NCBI GenBank assembly: GCA_030386875.1
Contig: CM059572.1
Location: 40,917,732 to 40,981,731, forward strand
Direction of reading: 5' to 3'
Origin: Morinoia aosen
Lineage: Eukaryota; Arthropoda; Malacostraca; Amphipoda; Talitridae
DNA length: 64,000 bases
Shown here: piece after piece, positions 46,108-57,349 of the stretch
Position numbering within the stretch: the first letter of the stretch is position 1
How the letters are laid out: each line of letters starts with the position of its first letter
Position numbers and translations under genes: made by a program
Notes under the pieces: generated by a model
Told to the model about the DNA's origin: nothing
What the model saw: the letters and a program-made list of their open reading frames with translations, nothing else
Database searches by the model: none

Positions 46108-46443
46108 CTCTTAGAATGTTTCCTTAGAATGTTTCCTTAGAATGTTTCTTTAGAATGTTTCCTTAGAATGTTTCCTTAGAATGTTTCCTTAGAATGTTTC
46201 CTTAGAATGTTTCTTTAAAATGTTTCTTTAGAATGTTTCCTTAGAATGTTTCTTTAGAATGTTTCCTTAGAATGTTTCCTTAGAATGTTTCCTTAGAATG
46301 TTTCCTTAGAATGTTTCTTTAGAATGTTTCTTTAGAATGTTTCCTTAGAATGTTTCTTTAGAATGTTTCCTTAGCATGTTTCCTTAGAATGTTTCCTTAG
46401 AATGTTTCCTTAGAATATTTCCTTAGAATGTTTCCTTAGAATG
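46108..46443. repeat. 13-bp minisatellite, about 26 copies
   Basis: Unit AATGTTTCCTTAG with the main variant AATGTTTCTTTAG. Length is almost invariant over 336 bp. The variants are mixed along the array. Confidence 0.95.
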
Positions 46444-46445
46444 CC

Positions 46446-47505
46446 TAAAATGTTTCCCAAAAATTTGTCGGTTATTATATTAAGTCTTGACCACATGTTC
46501 ACCATTATATCATTTTTTAATTTTGTACGTTACGTCAGCAGTTCAAGTGTACTAATGTTCATTAACTCTCATTAGTCAACATTAGTCTCACCTCCCAACA
46601 TTAGTCAACATTTTTCTCATTGCGTGAAATCATTGTTGGAGTGTTTTTCGGAAATCTTTGTGCCATTTTACTGAGTTTTGGTTGCGAGGCCTTAGATATT
46701 TCCAATTTAAAATATACAACAGGTCATGTCAGCAGTACAAATATGAATACTACTGAGTACTAAAATTCACAGTTCGACAATTGCTGCATACATGCAGAAG
46801 TTCAACTAATACAACAAAAGTTCTTCGGAAAAAATAAAGTAAGATATAAAATATACGAAACATATCTCTTCAAGATATAATAGAACAAACGATTTTTTCG
46901 CGTCAAAACAATATTGTTAATGGTCATTTTCGATAACGTCAGAAAATACTGTGATATATTATTCCACAAAACATCGAATCATACAGATGATCAACGAAGG
47001 CCTCGTAATCTAGTACACATTATAACCGCACACACGAAGAACCACATTTGTTTCCAAACAGCTGTAAAATTACTTCTCATTTGGAAATAACTATAATTTT
47101 TGGCTACATACCTTGTTTTATCAATTACGGGAAGAATACATGCAACAATATTTTGTCAACGTGCATTTCGAATAACTGTAGCGTGAGATGAGCGAATACC
47201 ACAGCCGGTCTTCTGTTCACAGGGAGATGCGCGCAGATAGAGCTGCGTAATGAAATGCTGGCTCCATTACCTCTGCACTATGACTCTAATGACATCTAAT
47301 GACTTGGAAGTTGCTCTAATTTCTCGGAAACTTATCTCCGAAAGGTAATGTAGGTATTATGGGCCTCAAGATATACCGTCGAGGCGAGAATTCCGCGCGG
47401 AATACTAAGCTCTCTGCCCAACAGCTCTGCATACTTGATAGACTTGCTTGAAATGGAGGCAGCATCGCCGGGCTTTGCGTAAACCCTGAGTCACGTTGGG
47501 GCTAA
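46446..47505. other. Noncoding stretch
   Basis: Nothing recognised. A less AT-rich patch at 47180-47460 lies just before the 62-bp array and has no long open frame. Confidence 0.5.
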
Positions 47506-47506
47506 A

Positions 47507-48290
47507 ACAAAGGCTGGATTCATGTGTCCGTGATGCGTGAAGATGCAGTGTTTCGTTGTGTCGTTACAAAGCAGGCTGGAGTTATGTGTTCGTGATGCGT
47601 GAAGATGCAGTGTGTCGTTGTGTCGTTACAAAGCAGGCTGGAGTCATGTATTCGTGATGCGTGCAGGTGCAATGTGTCGTTGTGTCGTTACAAAGCAGGC
47701 TGGAGTCATGTATCCGTGATGCGTGCAGGTGCAATGTGTCGTTGTGTCATTACAAAGTAGGCTAGAGTCATGTATCCGTGATGCGTGCGGGTGCAATGTG
47801 TTGTGTCGTTACAAAGCAGGCTGGAGTCACGTGTCCGTGATGCGTGCAGGTGCAATGTGTCGTTGTGTCGTTAAAAAGTAGGCTAGAGTCATGTATCCGT
47901 GCTGCGTGCAGGTGCAATGTGTCGTTGTGTCGTTACAAAGTAAGCTAGAGTCATGTATCCGTGATGCGTGCAGGTGCAATGTGTTGTTGTGTCGTTACAA
48001 AGCAGGCTGGAGTCACGTGTCCGTTATGCGTGCAGGTGCAGTGTGTCGCTGTGTCGTTACAAAGTAGGCTAGAGTCATGTATCCGTGATGCGTGCAGGTG
48101 CAATATGTCGTTGTGTCGTTACAAAGCAGGCTGGAGTCACGTGTCCGTGATGCGTACAGGTGCAGTGTGTTGTTGCGTCGTTACAAAGTAGGCTGCATTC
48201 ATGTGTTCGTGCTGCGTGCAGGTGCAGTGTGTCGTTGTGTCGTTACAAAGCAGGCTGGAGTCATGTGTACTGGCCTGCGGGTGCAGTATT
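47507..48290. repeat. 62-bp minisatellite, 13 copies
   Basis: Units begin ACAAAG at 47507, 47566, 47628, 47690, 47752, 47811, 47873, 47935, 47997, 48059, 48121, 48183 and 48245; the last is partial. Two unit types, GCAGGCTGGAGTCA and GTAGGCTAGAGTCA, alternate roughly from the middle of the array onward. Two copies are 59 bp. The 66-76 codon frames here are translations of the repeat. Confidence 0.93.
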
Positions 48291-48294
48291 AACG

Positions 48295-50255
48295 CCTGAT
48301 AATTATTATAGTCTTATAAATGAACGCGAAAGCTGACGTGAAATACAGCCTTAAAGAACAGAGTATTTATTTCAGAATGACAGAGACTGAAACTATAGTC
48401 ATGGTCCTCGGCAGCAGGACAACCTCAATTTACATATGTTCATTTAAGGGCATAACACACAAACGAAAACTTAACTTTTCAGTTGGGTCACTAACTAAAG
48501 TCACTATTTAAAAAATACGTTGACAAAATGCTGAAAATTTGGCTTATCAATCACAAGATGATTGAAGGTTTAACTTATACCTTCCAAAAAATTATTTTAA
48601 CTTCTACCTACGTGAAAAATATTAAAAGCACAGACATTCAAATATTGACGTCTTCAATTTATTTTCAACATTCCTTCTTAACTGTTCAACAGGGTTTTGT
48701 AATGAATAAATAAAATTCTTGCTACATAAGCCGCCTACTCTGAGTGAAAGCATTCGTAAGTGAAACTGGAAAGAAATGTCATGCTTTTGTTGATCAAACG
48801 TTTGGGAAATTTATTTCTTTGGCCTTGAAATGATATGTTCAGATTTTGGCGCACTCTCATCAATGATTTATGCACCAATTACGCTGGTGAAATTTTTCGG
48901 ATATCTCTACAAGTTTCCTCCGCTGACGGCACTCCACGCAGCGCTCTAATTAGTGGAAAGTGTGGCTGTTGACTGAACGTAACCAGAGTTCATTCATGTT
49001 AGGTCGTATAAAAGTGCGTCCTTTTGCGTACAATGAATATGATTTACTCGACGACAGGGTTGTATGCTCGTAGACGTGAAAATATTTCTTTACGTTATTT
49101 TCTGAGCTTTACCTATTATATCTGAATGAAGGTATTTTTCTTGTAAAGTTGGTGTTTCAAACGAGAAGAGTATATAAATTCATTCATGAACAGCAAGTAA
49201 AAAAGATAGGAATAATTTTCAGCGATTTATATGGTGTGAATTTATTCCTAAAATTTATTTCAATCAAGTCAGTTGCAACCCGTAATTGTTGACGCTTTGT
49301 GTTATTTCTTCATTTTTCATGGAGAACGCAACTCAGGTATTTCAAACTATGCAGGCCTTTCATACAAGCAACTCAATCGAAAGCATTTTATTCTAAGTAG
49401 AGCTATTAGTACACAATTTTATTACAACTCAATAGAAACAATTTTTAAAAAAATCCCTCGCCCGCTAGGACTAAGTCGTTTAGCCTTAAGTTTGTGTTAT
49501 GCCTGTGTAATTGAAATGTTTTGAATATTTGTGCTCTAGATGAACAATTTTAAGAAGCTTGAGTATAAAGTTACTTTCTTAAAAGAAGAATGAACATCTT
49601 ATCGCAATCGAAAATATGTCGTAGTCAGAACTGGATCAATCCTAGGTACTCATTCATTTTTTTTGTGGGGGAATTCTGAATTAAATTTTTGTCATATATA
49701 CACTTCTCTTAGATTCCGTGATTGGAAATAAATTCCTTCTTAACTAACATATATTTTGGAGAATGGAATAAAAAAGAAAGATGAAGAGAATTTATTTCGA
49801 TAATTTCCAACAGGAGGTTTGAATTTCTGAGATCCGTTATTTTAGTAAAACATTCTTCTTTCAAGCTCTTCTTTGTTTTCTTCTCATAAACGAGATTTTT
49901 TAACGTAACTTTTTTTGAAGAAACAAACTCCAATAATTTTTCGCTTCTTTTACGCACCATAATTAAAGAAGAATTGCTAGCGCTATGGCTATTTTTCAAA
50001 CGTTCACATCATTAAGAAGAGAAAATACCTCACGAGTACCTGCTGATATTCCCCTGCTCATCTCCAGGCTGAAAGCACGACGCGCTCTTCTTTGAAGAGC
50101 AATCGAGTTTTTCTTTGAGCGCATCATGTGACTTAACAAGCAATTCTGGAGCGCCTTTAGCTCGTCGATACTCAGATGCTGAGCTGTCAACACGACGCGA
50201 GGTGCGGGGTAAGAGGATGTGAATAGTGTATGAAGGCACTCAATTTTGCGGGAAT
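48295..50255. other. Noncoding stretch with one exon-like frame
   Basis: Nothing named. A 93-codon minus-strand frame at 49996-50277 (AQHLSIDELKALQNCLLSHM) is somewhat protein-like but has no recognised domain. Confidence 0.4.
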
Positions 50256-50261
50256 TGCAAG

Positions 50262-50520
50262 GAGAAGGTTGACGCAAAATTTACACGTACCAGTTATTGT
50301 TCATTGAACTTTCGGTTAACAAACTGCAGATGAAAAATTCTCTTAGAATGTTTTTTGATAAAGAAGAAGGTTAACGCAAAATTTACACCTACCAGTCTTT
50401 GTTCATTGAACTTTGGGTGAACAAACCGCAGTTGAATAAATTCAACTTCATTGTATTTTGATAAAGATGGAGTTGAACTCCAAATCTTGACTTACCTTTC
50501 TTTGCTCATTGAACTTCTGA
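50262..50520. repeat. About 102-bp tandem repeat x 2.5
   Basis: GAAGGTTAACGCAAAATTTA followed by ACCAGT..TTGTTCATTGAACTTT and GATAAAGA recurs from about 50262, 50364 and 50466. The third unit is diverged. Confidence 0.7.
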
Positions 50521-50529
50521 AAAAAAAGA

Positions 50530-51300
50530 AGTTTTGTTGTAGAACTTCGGTTTGATATGTTTTGCGATGCCGGTAATTTCACTCGTTTCAGATAACTTTT
50601 AATTTCAAGGGATACAAAATGCGCATTTCTGTGGTCAAATATCGCTCCACCAGCTCGTGTGCGGTATAGCTCTTTCATGTCACTTTAGTTATAATCGACT
50701 GCATCGTAGTTGTAAATGCAAGAATGATATGAGGGATTGTAATCGAAAATTTTTTTTTTGATTAATTTTACGTCTACAATTTTCACTGCAGGTCAACAAC
50801 CCTTACAAAATACGAGAAGTGGAATATTTGCATAAGTGACATGTTGATAAAAACACGGACAAATTGCAATTAGGGATACATAAATATATTGTATAAGAGG
50901 TAACATTCACAGAAATGTGCTTTTGCTTGAAAAGATCTTAGTGCTTTAACTTAAGCAGCTTTTTACTTGAGTAAATTTTTACATCAAAAACTTGCATTTG
51001 AGTGAATTTTACTTGAGGTTTTCGCTCGAATAAGTATGGTTATACCAGAGCAGCTTTTTTACTCGACAAGATCTCAGTGAAAATAAATATTTCAGGGAAA
51101 TTGTTTAATAAGCAATGAATAAAGCGCCTTTTTAAGACGTAAAATTGTTGAAGTAAGTATATTTATGAACTTTAGATGATCTACTTCCCCAAACATAAAA
51201 TCCCCAACGTTTTTAAAAATTATACTGGTTTTAAGAGAAATATCCGAAGCACTGTTTCTGAGTGAAACAGATACTGAAGTGTCGTGATGACTCGGTTGCT
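50530..51300. other. Noncoding stretch
   Basis: AT-rich. Nothing recognised. Confidence 0.5.
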
Positions 51301-51305
51301 CAGCG

Positions 51306-51440
51306 TGCGTCAGTGCTGTGCTGCCACGGCCTCATCCAGTCCAGTCGCTCAGCCTGAGCAGCTGCTTATTGAGCTCATTACTGCACCACAAGATCTTCAT
51401 CAGCCAGCCACACAATCCATCTCATGTCTGCACAGCCCAG
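51306..51440 (+). other. Candidate first exon with initiator and splice donor
   Basis: A GC-richer island in AT-rich sequence. It opens with the arthropod initiator-like CGTCAGTGCTG near 51308 and ends at a near-consensus donor CCCAG|GTTAGT at about 51440. There is no ATG-led frame, so it would be a 5' untranslated exon. No TATA box is obvious and a DPE at +28 does not match. It could be chance. Confidence 0.25.
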
Positions 51441-51611
51441 GTTAGTATGGGAGGTCAATTCAAGTCTGAGTAAGTGAAAATATTCCTATTATTGTATTAA
51501 ATTCGACTTAAAATTATCTTATGAAGTAACAGGATTCCTAACGAACGGATGTTTTGTAGATCACCTAAATAAAGGCACTTGTGAGCGAATGTAGATTTTC
51601 CTCTAGCCAAT

Positions 51612-52195
51612 CTGGCACACCCCGTAACACATACACCGCTACACACCCCGCAACACACAAACCACTACACACCCCGCAACACACACATAACTACACACCC
51701 CGCAACACACACACCACTACACACCCCGCAACACATACACCGCTACACACCCCGCAACACACACCACAACACACCCCGCAACACACACACCACTACACAT
51801 CCCGCAACACACACACCACTACACACCCCGCAACACACACACCCCTACACACCCCGCAACACACACATAACTACACACCCCGCAACACACACACCACTAC
51901 ACACCCCACAACACACACACCACTACACACCCCGCAACACACACCACAACACACCCCGCAACACACACACCACTACACACCCCGCAACACACATCACTTC
52001 ACACCCCGCAACACACACACCACTACACACCCCGCAACACACACACCACTACGCACCCCGCAACACACACCACAACACACCCCGCAACACACACACCACT
52101 ACACATCCCGCAACACACACACCACTACGCACCCCGCAACACACACCCCTACACACCCCGCCACACACACCACTACACATCCAGCAAGTCACCAC
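51612..52195. repeat. 26-bp CA-rich minisatellite, about 22 copies
   Basis: Unit ACACACCCCGCAACACAC plus CACACT-like spacing, period 26 bp (CCCCG at 51620, 51646, 51672, 51698 and so on). The plus strand has almost no G. A frame of 251 codons (51581-52336) reads through it as Thr/His/Pro repeats; because 26 is not a multiple of 3, the repeated protein motif has a period of 26 residues. Confidence 0.93.
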
Positions 52196-52323
52196 CAACC
52201 AAGAGCCACTCCAACAGAGCCACCAAAGCCACCGTCGCACACCAAACACTTCGCTGCTTCATTAAGTCCTCGTCACGACGCCCGTGAGGCCGCTGTACGA
52301 CGGCGCTGTGAGAGCCTCTTGCT

Positions 52324-52547
52324 CAGTGGTACTTAACCTTTTTCCTACCACGATCTTTAGAGAACTGTCAGGGGAAATTGAGTGCTGATGGACTGGTAAA
52401 TAAGAGCTCACAACAAAAATTATTGTAAATAGGTCCTCAAACATATTCAACTGTGAAAGTTCACTCTTTTGTCAAAAACATTACCGGGAAGAATCAGGCT
52501 TTACTGCGGAGGCTCGCAGTAAGAACTCGCCTGGTTATGAACCTCTG
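52324..52547. mobile_element. hAT-type MITE, 224 bp
   Basis: Left end CAGTGGTACTTAACC and right end GGTTATGAACCTCTG are imperfect inverted repeats of the hAT pattern (CAGNGGTTCTNAACC). The flanks are an 8-bp duplication with one mismatch: CTCTTGCT (52316-52323) and CTCTTGCG (52548-52555). No coding capacity. The mismatch and the worn ends suggest moderate age. Confidence 0.65.
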
Positions 52548-52555
52548 CTCTTGCG

Positions 52556-53975
52556 CTTCTGGAGGTGGTTCAGCCGCAACTTCAATTCCAGCGTAAATGA
52601 ACTACAAATGGGTACATTTCTAACTGGTATAGCCGAGCTTATCGTGGTTTTGACCCGCATTTTTTATTAACTTGATTATTCGGAGTTGTCTTCTAGTTAT
52701 AGGTCAAAAATATTGCAATTCATTTTTTGGCCAGCGTTTGCAAACTTGCCAAGCACGTGCTTGGCAACTAAAGTATGCGATCATTAACGCGAGAGGTCTT
52801 TATAGAACGGATTACTAAAAACATATTTCTCTTTCACTTAATTGCTTCAAAACAATGTAACAATGCTTGTAAAACTTACGAGATGAATTTGCTAATTTTC
52901 ATTTTTTGATCTGTCGCGTGAGACGTAAGTAAGAAAACTAACATCGTTATTTGTTACGACGCTCAGTCGTTCACTACGTGGTTGTACCCCGCTATGGAAG
53001 GTAAGCCAAAAGTATTTAGAAACAAATCAATTCAACGACTCACATATTAATCTGATTTTTCAAACATTATTTTCCTTTGAAAATGTATTTAAGTACGGCG
53101 TATCTAACCAATTCTTGATGTTTTCATTTTCTGCAAGCAGAGAATTTTTAAAATTTAAACGTTGAGATCAGTCATGCTGCTCTTGATGCATATACCGCAT
53201 TGGAAGACATAGTAAAATTCAGAAGTCAGTTAATTTACTTCAGTGTTATACAGCAGATTTGACCGTTCACTGAACCTAGCGTCGATTAAATCTACCCATT
53301 ATGTGTCACAGTCCAGCCTATGCCATTTGAAAAGAAATGTGCTCTTCAGATACATCAGGTGTGGTGAGCAGCTTGTATTGTTAACAATTTCTTTGTCTGG
53401 TTCTCCACATTAGTGTACTTTTCAAAACCTTTAATAACCCCCAACCCGCAATAAAAGATTTCAATATTTCTTTTATCATACACTTAAAATAGAAAAAAGT
53501 ATTAGAAAGCTGAGTCCTTGTCAGTCGCAATGCATAAACTTGCATTTCATTTCTTTTTTACTATGAATGATACTCTACCCAGTTGCTATGCGCGAGCCAC
53601 CTCGAAGATAAATGAAAAGAGAAGTTTCCAGCTTGAGGCACGTAATTAAAGTTCTTTGTTGGTTACTCATAGGAAATATTAATTAGAAGGGGAATTTATT
53701 AAACTTTCTCGATATCAGAGGAAAAGAAAACAAAAGTATTCTACCCCTGCCACTTGAAAATCAAAACATTGAAGATCCTGCAACTTTTTCAATTACACAA
53801 CAATTTTCTTTCGTAATGTAGGAATTTAAAGTTTAAATTAACTCCGGTATGCTAGCAGTTATGAGGAGTCTCTATGTAATTATTTGACGATCCTGGCAAA
53901 AATGAAAATTTATTGATCCGGTGTTAATTACGGAGGTCAAACGAAGAAATTCACATTTAAAATGGTTATTGCGAA
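52556..53975. other. Noncoding stretch
   Basis: Nothing recognised. Confidence 0.5.
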
Positions 53976-53977
53976 GA

Positions 53978-54006
53978 CTTCAGCACACACTACGTGTGTG
54001 CTGAAG
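53978..54006. repeat. Perfect hairpin 1
   Basis: CTTCAGCACACAC, a 3-nt loop TAC, then the exact complement GTGTGTGCTGAAG. Confidence 0.85.
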
Positions 54007-54033
54007 CACTTCCCGCACAACACGCACAACATC

Positions 54034-54072
54034 GCACAACACGGCACAGCATAAAACTGTGCCGTGTTGTGC
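54034..54072. repeat. Perfect hairpin 2
   Basis: GCACAACACGGCACA, a 9-nt loop, then the exact complement TGTGCCGTGTTGTGC. It lies 27 bp after hairpin 1, and the spacer holds two more GCACAAC copies. Confidence 0.85.
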
Positions 54073-54177
54073 AACCTAATCTAATTAACAAAATTCACAT
54101 TTATAGCTGAAATCCCCTGTATAATAATTTCTTAATTTATACATATATTTCCTGTCAGTGGTACTCCCACTAATTCA

Positions 54178-54330
54178 AATAATATAAAAATATAAATAAT
54201 ATAATAATATATAATATAAAAATAACATATTATTTTAATATATATAATATAAATTCAAATATAATGTAATAGAAATTCAAAATATATTCAAATAATATAA
54301 ATATTTTATATAAATTATATAAAATATATA
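54178..54330. repeat. Low-complexity TA-rich run
   Basis: Almost pure A and T (AATATAATATA-like) over 150 bp. Confidence 0.8.
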
Positions 54331-54466
54331 TCTGCTTACTTTTGAAAAGCCAAAAAATATTGCGGTAATGAAAATTTAATCTATTGTTCAAAAAATGCAA
54401 CTAATTGCGAGGAAAAGGATAGAGCAAATTATTTAAAAAAGTTTTTGGCTAACGCTAAAAAAGAAA

Positions 54467-55237
54467 ACACAGTTGTTGCTTGGTAGGTTGGTCCGCTCCG
54501 TCACGCTCTTAAGGATAAGGATGCTTACTGACCGTATCTGTGATACGAGTGTCACCAGGGGACAAGTTCAAGAATAATGGCGGGTACTAGAAGGATGGAT
54601 ATATTTTTTTGACATCAACATCTGGAAGTATTCGTTGAAAGAAAATACCGAATCTCATCATCTTTGACGGGGCATGTTCACTAGTATTTGATAAAGCATG
54701 TAAAGCTCTACATAGTGTCATAAGTTTGATGAAACATCGAAACACTTTGAGAGCTTGAAAAACTAACAGTGTGCAGCAATAAAACTATCTGTGCGTTGCT
54801 GAGATTAAAATATCCGGATCTTTTCCACATAAGCCCCGCCACTAATGCAACACATAAGTTCACCCACATGTAGCTTTCAAAGTAATGCACCCACCGACTT
54901 CAAATTACTCTCAAACGAAAGATGAAAACATTCTTTTATTTGAGAGTAATTTGAAGTCGATATGTGCATTATTTTAAAAGCTGCAAGTGGGTGGACTTAT
55001 GAGTTGCATTAGTCCGCCGGCGGGGCTTATCTGGAAAAGGTCCAAACATTCATGTAGTTGCACACAGGTGAAACTCGTACCACAGATACGGTCATTAAGC
55101 GCATTTAGCTTGATTTTATTGTTAGATGAATTTACATTGTCTTCCTATAATACATTAACTTTAATACTACCCACACATAAATCTTGAAAGCGTTTCAGAG
55201 AGACGGACCGACCAACTAACAAAGCAAGCAACTGTGT
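54467..55237. mobile_element. Foldback element with long inverted arms, 771 bp
   Basis: The outer ends ACACAGTTG (54467) and CAACTGTGT (to 55237) are complementary. The arms go on matching inward for most of the element: GTTGGTC.G.TCCGTC near the ends, GACCGTATCTGTG.TACGAG farther in, and CTTTTCCA.ATAAGCCCCGCC to GACTTCAAATTACTCTCAAA near the centre (54897-54916 with 54942-54961). The arms differ at many positions and in small gaps, so the element is not new. Frames of 60 and 66 codons inside are not recognised. Superfamily unknown. Confidence 0.75.
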
Positions 55238-55239
55238 AT

Positions 55240-55870
55240 TATTACATGGGGGGGGGGGGTTTGAAAAATCTTATTCCGAAAATGTTCAAAAACTCTGTAT
55301 ACTCTAATTATCAGCTCATCGTTATTTATTTACAGAACATGCGCAACAAAGAAAAGATCAGGATCCTTCTACAAAATCACTTATTCTAAATACTAATTAA
55401 GTCAATAAATGCCATTTAAAAACTTTATAACTCTGAGCAGTGGATGAAAATCGTTTTATTCAACTTAATGAAGAAGCTTACTGCTTTTGATTTAAAATAT
55501 TCTCCGTTTGATAATATGCTTTCTCCAAGTTTGTTACTGAACTACAACAATTTTTGTCAACCAAACTACGTAGGTTAACAGGATTTATTCCCAGAAACTG
55601 GTTTTGCTCAATCTCATAAAAACTTCAACTTGTTTATAATTCAAGGCAATGTAAAACGAGCCACAAATATTGCAATTCGACGTACCATTCTGTACTGTAC
55701 TGGTGCATTATTAGGACTGAAAGTCGTCGTTTACTGAGCAAGCTGAAACTCAGAGAAGTTGAGACATCTTGCCTGACAAGACAGCTTGTCAAGGATTTGT
55801 TCAGACGACAAAAGCCCAAGCTTATTTTTAAAATTTTTACACGCCCAAGAATAAAAAAAAGGTTTCTTTG
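55240..55870. other. Noncoding stretch
   Basis: Starts with a G run (about 55249-55258). Nothing else recognised. Confidence 0.5.
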
Positions 55871-55873
55871 GAC

Positions 55874-56344
55874 CTAAGAAAGTGTCGGTTTCTTGCCTAG
55901 TTCCTCAGGAGAAAACAAGCCCTGCCTGTGCCAGAGCCCGCAGCTGCCTGGTACGAGGCGTGTCTCGAAGAATTCTCGAAAAACGTCCTGGATTTTATTT
56001 GTATGCTCTTGGATGAGATTTATCGGTCCTTTGCAGGCACACTCTTGACTATGCAAAGCAAAGGCCTTGTCGGTTCCCTTTCTAGTCTCCGACAGCCTTG
56101 GCTTCTTTTCCAGGGAAACCTGAGATTCCTGAAGTAATCTGTACAGCGCCACGGTCTCAGATAATTCAAAGCAAGTTGTCAGACCGTGCAGCAGCATAGT
56201 ACGAAGCATTTCCACGTAGCTTTGTGTTCTCTTCGTCGTGCATCTTTCGTTGAAATCATGAAATCGTTTAGAGTTCAAACATGAGTTTCTTTCGTATGTC
56301 AAATCACAGCTTCTTCTTTTAGCTTTACGCGCACGAATTTTCAT
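55874..56344 (-). CDS. Unidentified open frame, 156 codons
   Basis: A minus-strand frame from an ATG at 56344. The start is basic (MKIRARKAKRRSCDLTYERN), the middle is amphipathic (LLHGLTTCFELSETVALYRL), and four Cys residues fall in its last third. No domain, membrane segment or signal peptide is recognised. The surrounding sequence is of intermediate GC. It could be an exon of a host gene or chance. No promoter or partner exon was found. Confidence 0.25.
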   Translation of the reverse strand: MKIRARKAKRRSCDLTYERNSCLNSKRFHDFNERCTTKRTQSYVEMLRTMLLHGLTTCFELSETVALYRLLQESQVSLEKKPRLSETRKGTDKAFALHSQECACKGPINLIQEHTNKIQDVFREFFETRLVPGSCGLWHRQGLFSPEELGKKPTLS

Positions 56345-56349
56345 GAATT

Positions 56350-57215
56350 TACGCGAAAGACTTGGAAGGCATGGCCAAATTTTAGGGAGAGGTAAATCAA
56401 TGTCAAGAAGTTTTCCAAGCGTGAGGGGCGCTCCTATGACCTCTGCAGAAGTTAATTTAAGTTTTTCTGTTGCTAATTATGCAAGCAAAAAGGAAAGTCA
56501 TCAACTCTATTAGGAAAGTTAGCTTTTTGCCTTCAAGGTTTCACTACATTTAAAACTGTCTGGCACAAGCCGGATTATAACACAACAGAGACATAATATG
56601 AATATAAGACAACGTAACATGATTTTCTTCACATCCTGGACGCTTAAATTTGATTTAATTTGCCTGGAACTTGAAAAGGCAGAAGAAACTACAACTTCTA
56701 TCTGAAGCAATTCGAAGGCCTATTTTAAATTACATAATGCATTACCATATGATATCAAGTTTAAAGCTTATGCGGTCTCAAAGAATTGGTTTGATGACAA
56801 AGATATGTTTTGTAAGAGGTTCAGACAGGTCTAGTATATATGGAAATTAATGGATTTTAGGGTAGCACATTCTCATGGAAAAATGCTACACCTCTTCATA
56901 CTGAATTTTCTTGACACATCCAACCACTACTCCAACCCAAACACAGAGGTGCGTGCAAAAAAATGTTTTATTGAAGTAGGTTAAAGTCCGAACACTTTTT
57001 AGTTGCAATCTAGAGTATCAATATTTGATTTGTAAGGGGAAAATACTGGGCATGAAATGGTTTGCGGGAAATATTGATTCATAATTGTCTAAAATATCTT
57101 ATATGTACCTTACTTTAAGGTCCACGCTAAGAGCTTGAACTATAACTACTAAGGACAGCCTCGTTTTCCAAGGTTCAAATCTGCTACCCATGCTCGTACA
57201 GCAGCGTAGCACGGC
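56350..57215. other. Noncoding stretch
   Basis: Nothing recognised. Confidence 0.5.
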
Positions 57216-57226
57216 ATGCCCTAGAG

Positions 57227-57338
57227 CAGCCATTCTCAACCTTTCCTCCATCATTGACTCCTCGGCTTCATGTATTAAGTGCATAAGGCCGAAATTTACC
57301 TCAAACCAGGAGTAAATTTATCCCTGGTTGAGAACCTG
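57227..57338. mobile_element. hAT-like MITE, 112 bp
   Basis: Left end CAGCCATTCTCAACC and right end GGTTGAGAACCTG are near-complementary hAT-type ends. They are bounded by a perfect 10-bp direct repeat TGCCCTAGAG (57217-57226 and 57339-57348). hAT elements normally give 8 bp, so two bases may match by chance or the superfamily may differ. A 61-codon frame covering it is not a gene. Confidence 0.7.
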
Positions 57339-57349
57339 TGCCCTAGAGT

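Noticed and set aside
47961-48292. Frames of 66-76 codons rich in Cys and Val
   Set aside because: Translations of the 62-bp array.
51581-52336. A 251-codon Thr/His/Pro-rich protein
   Set aside because: It is a translation of the 26-bp array with short unrelated ends. The composition is explained by the repeat alone.
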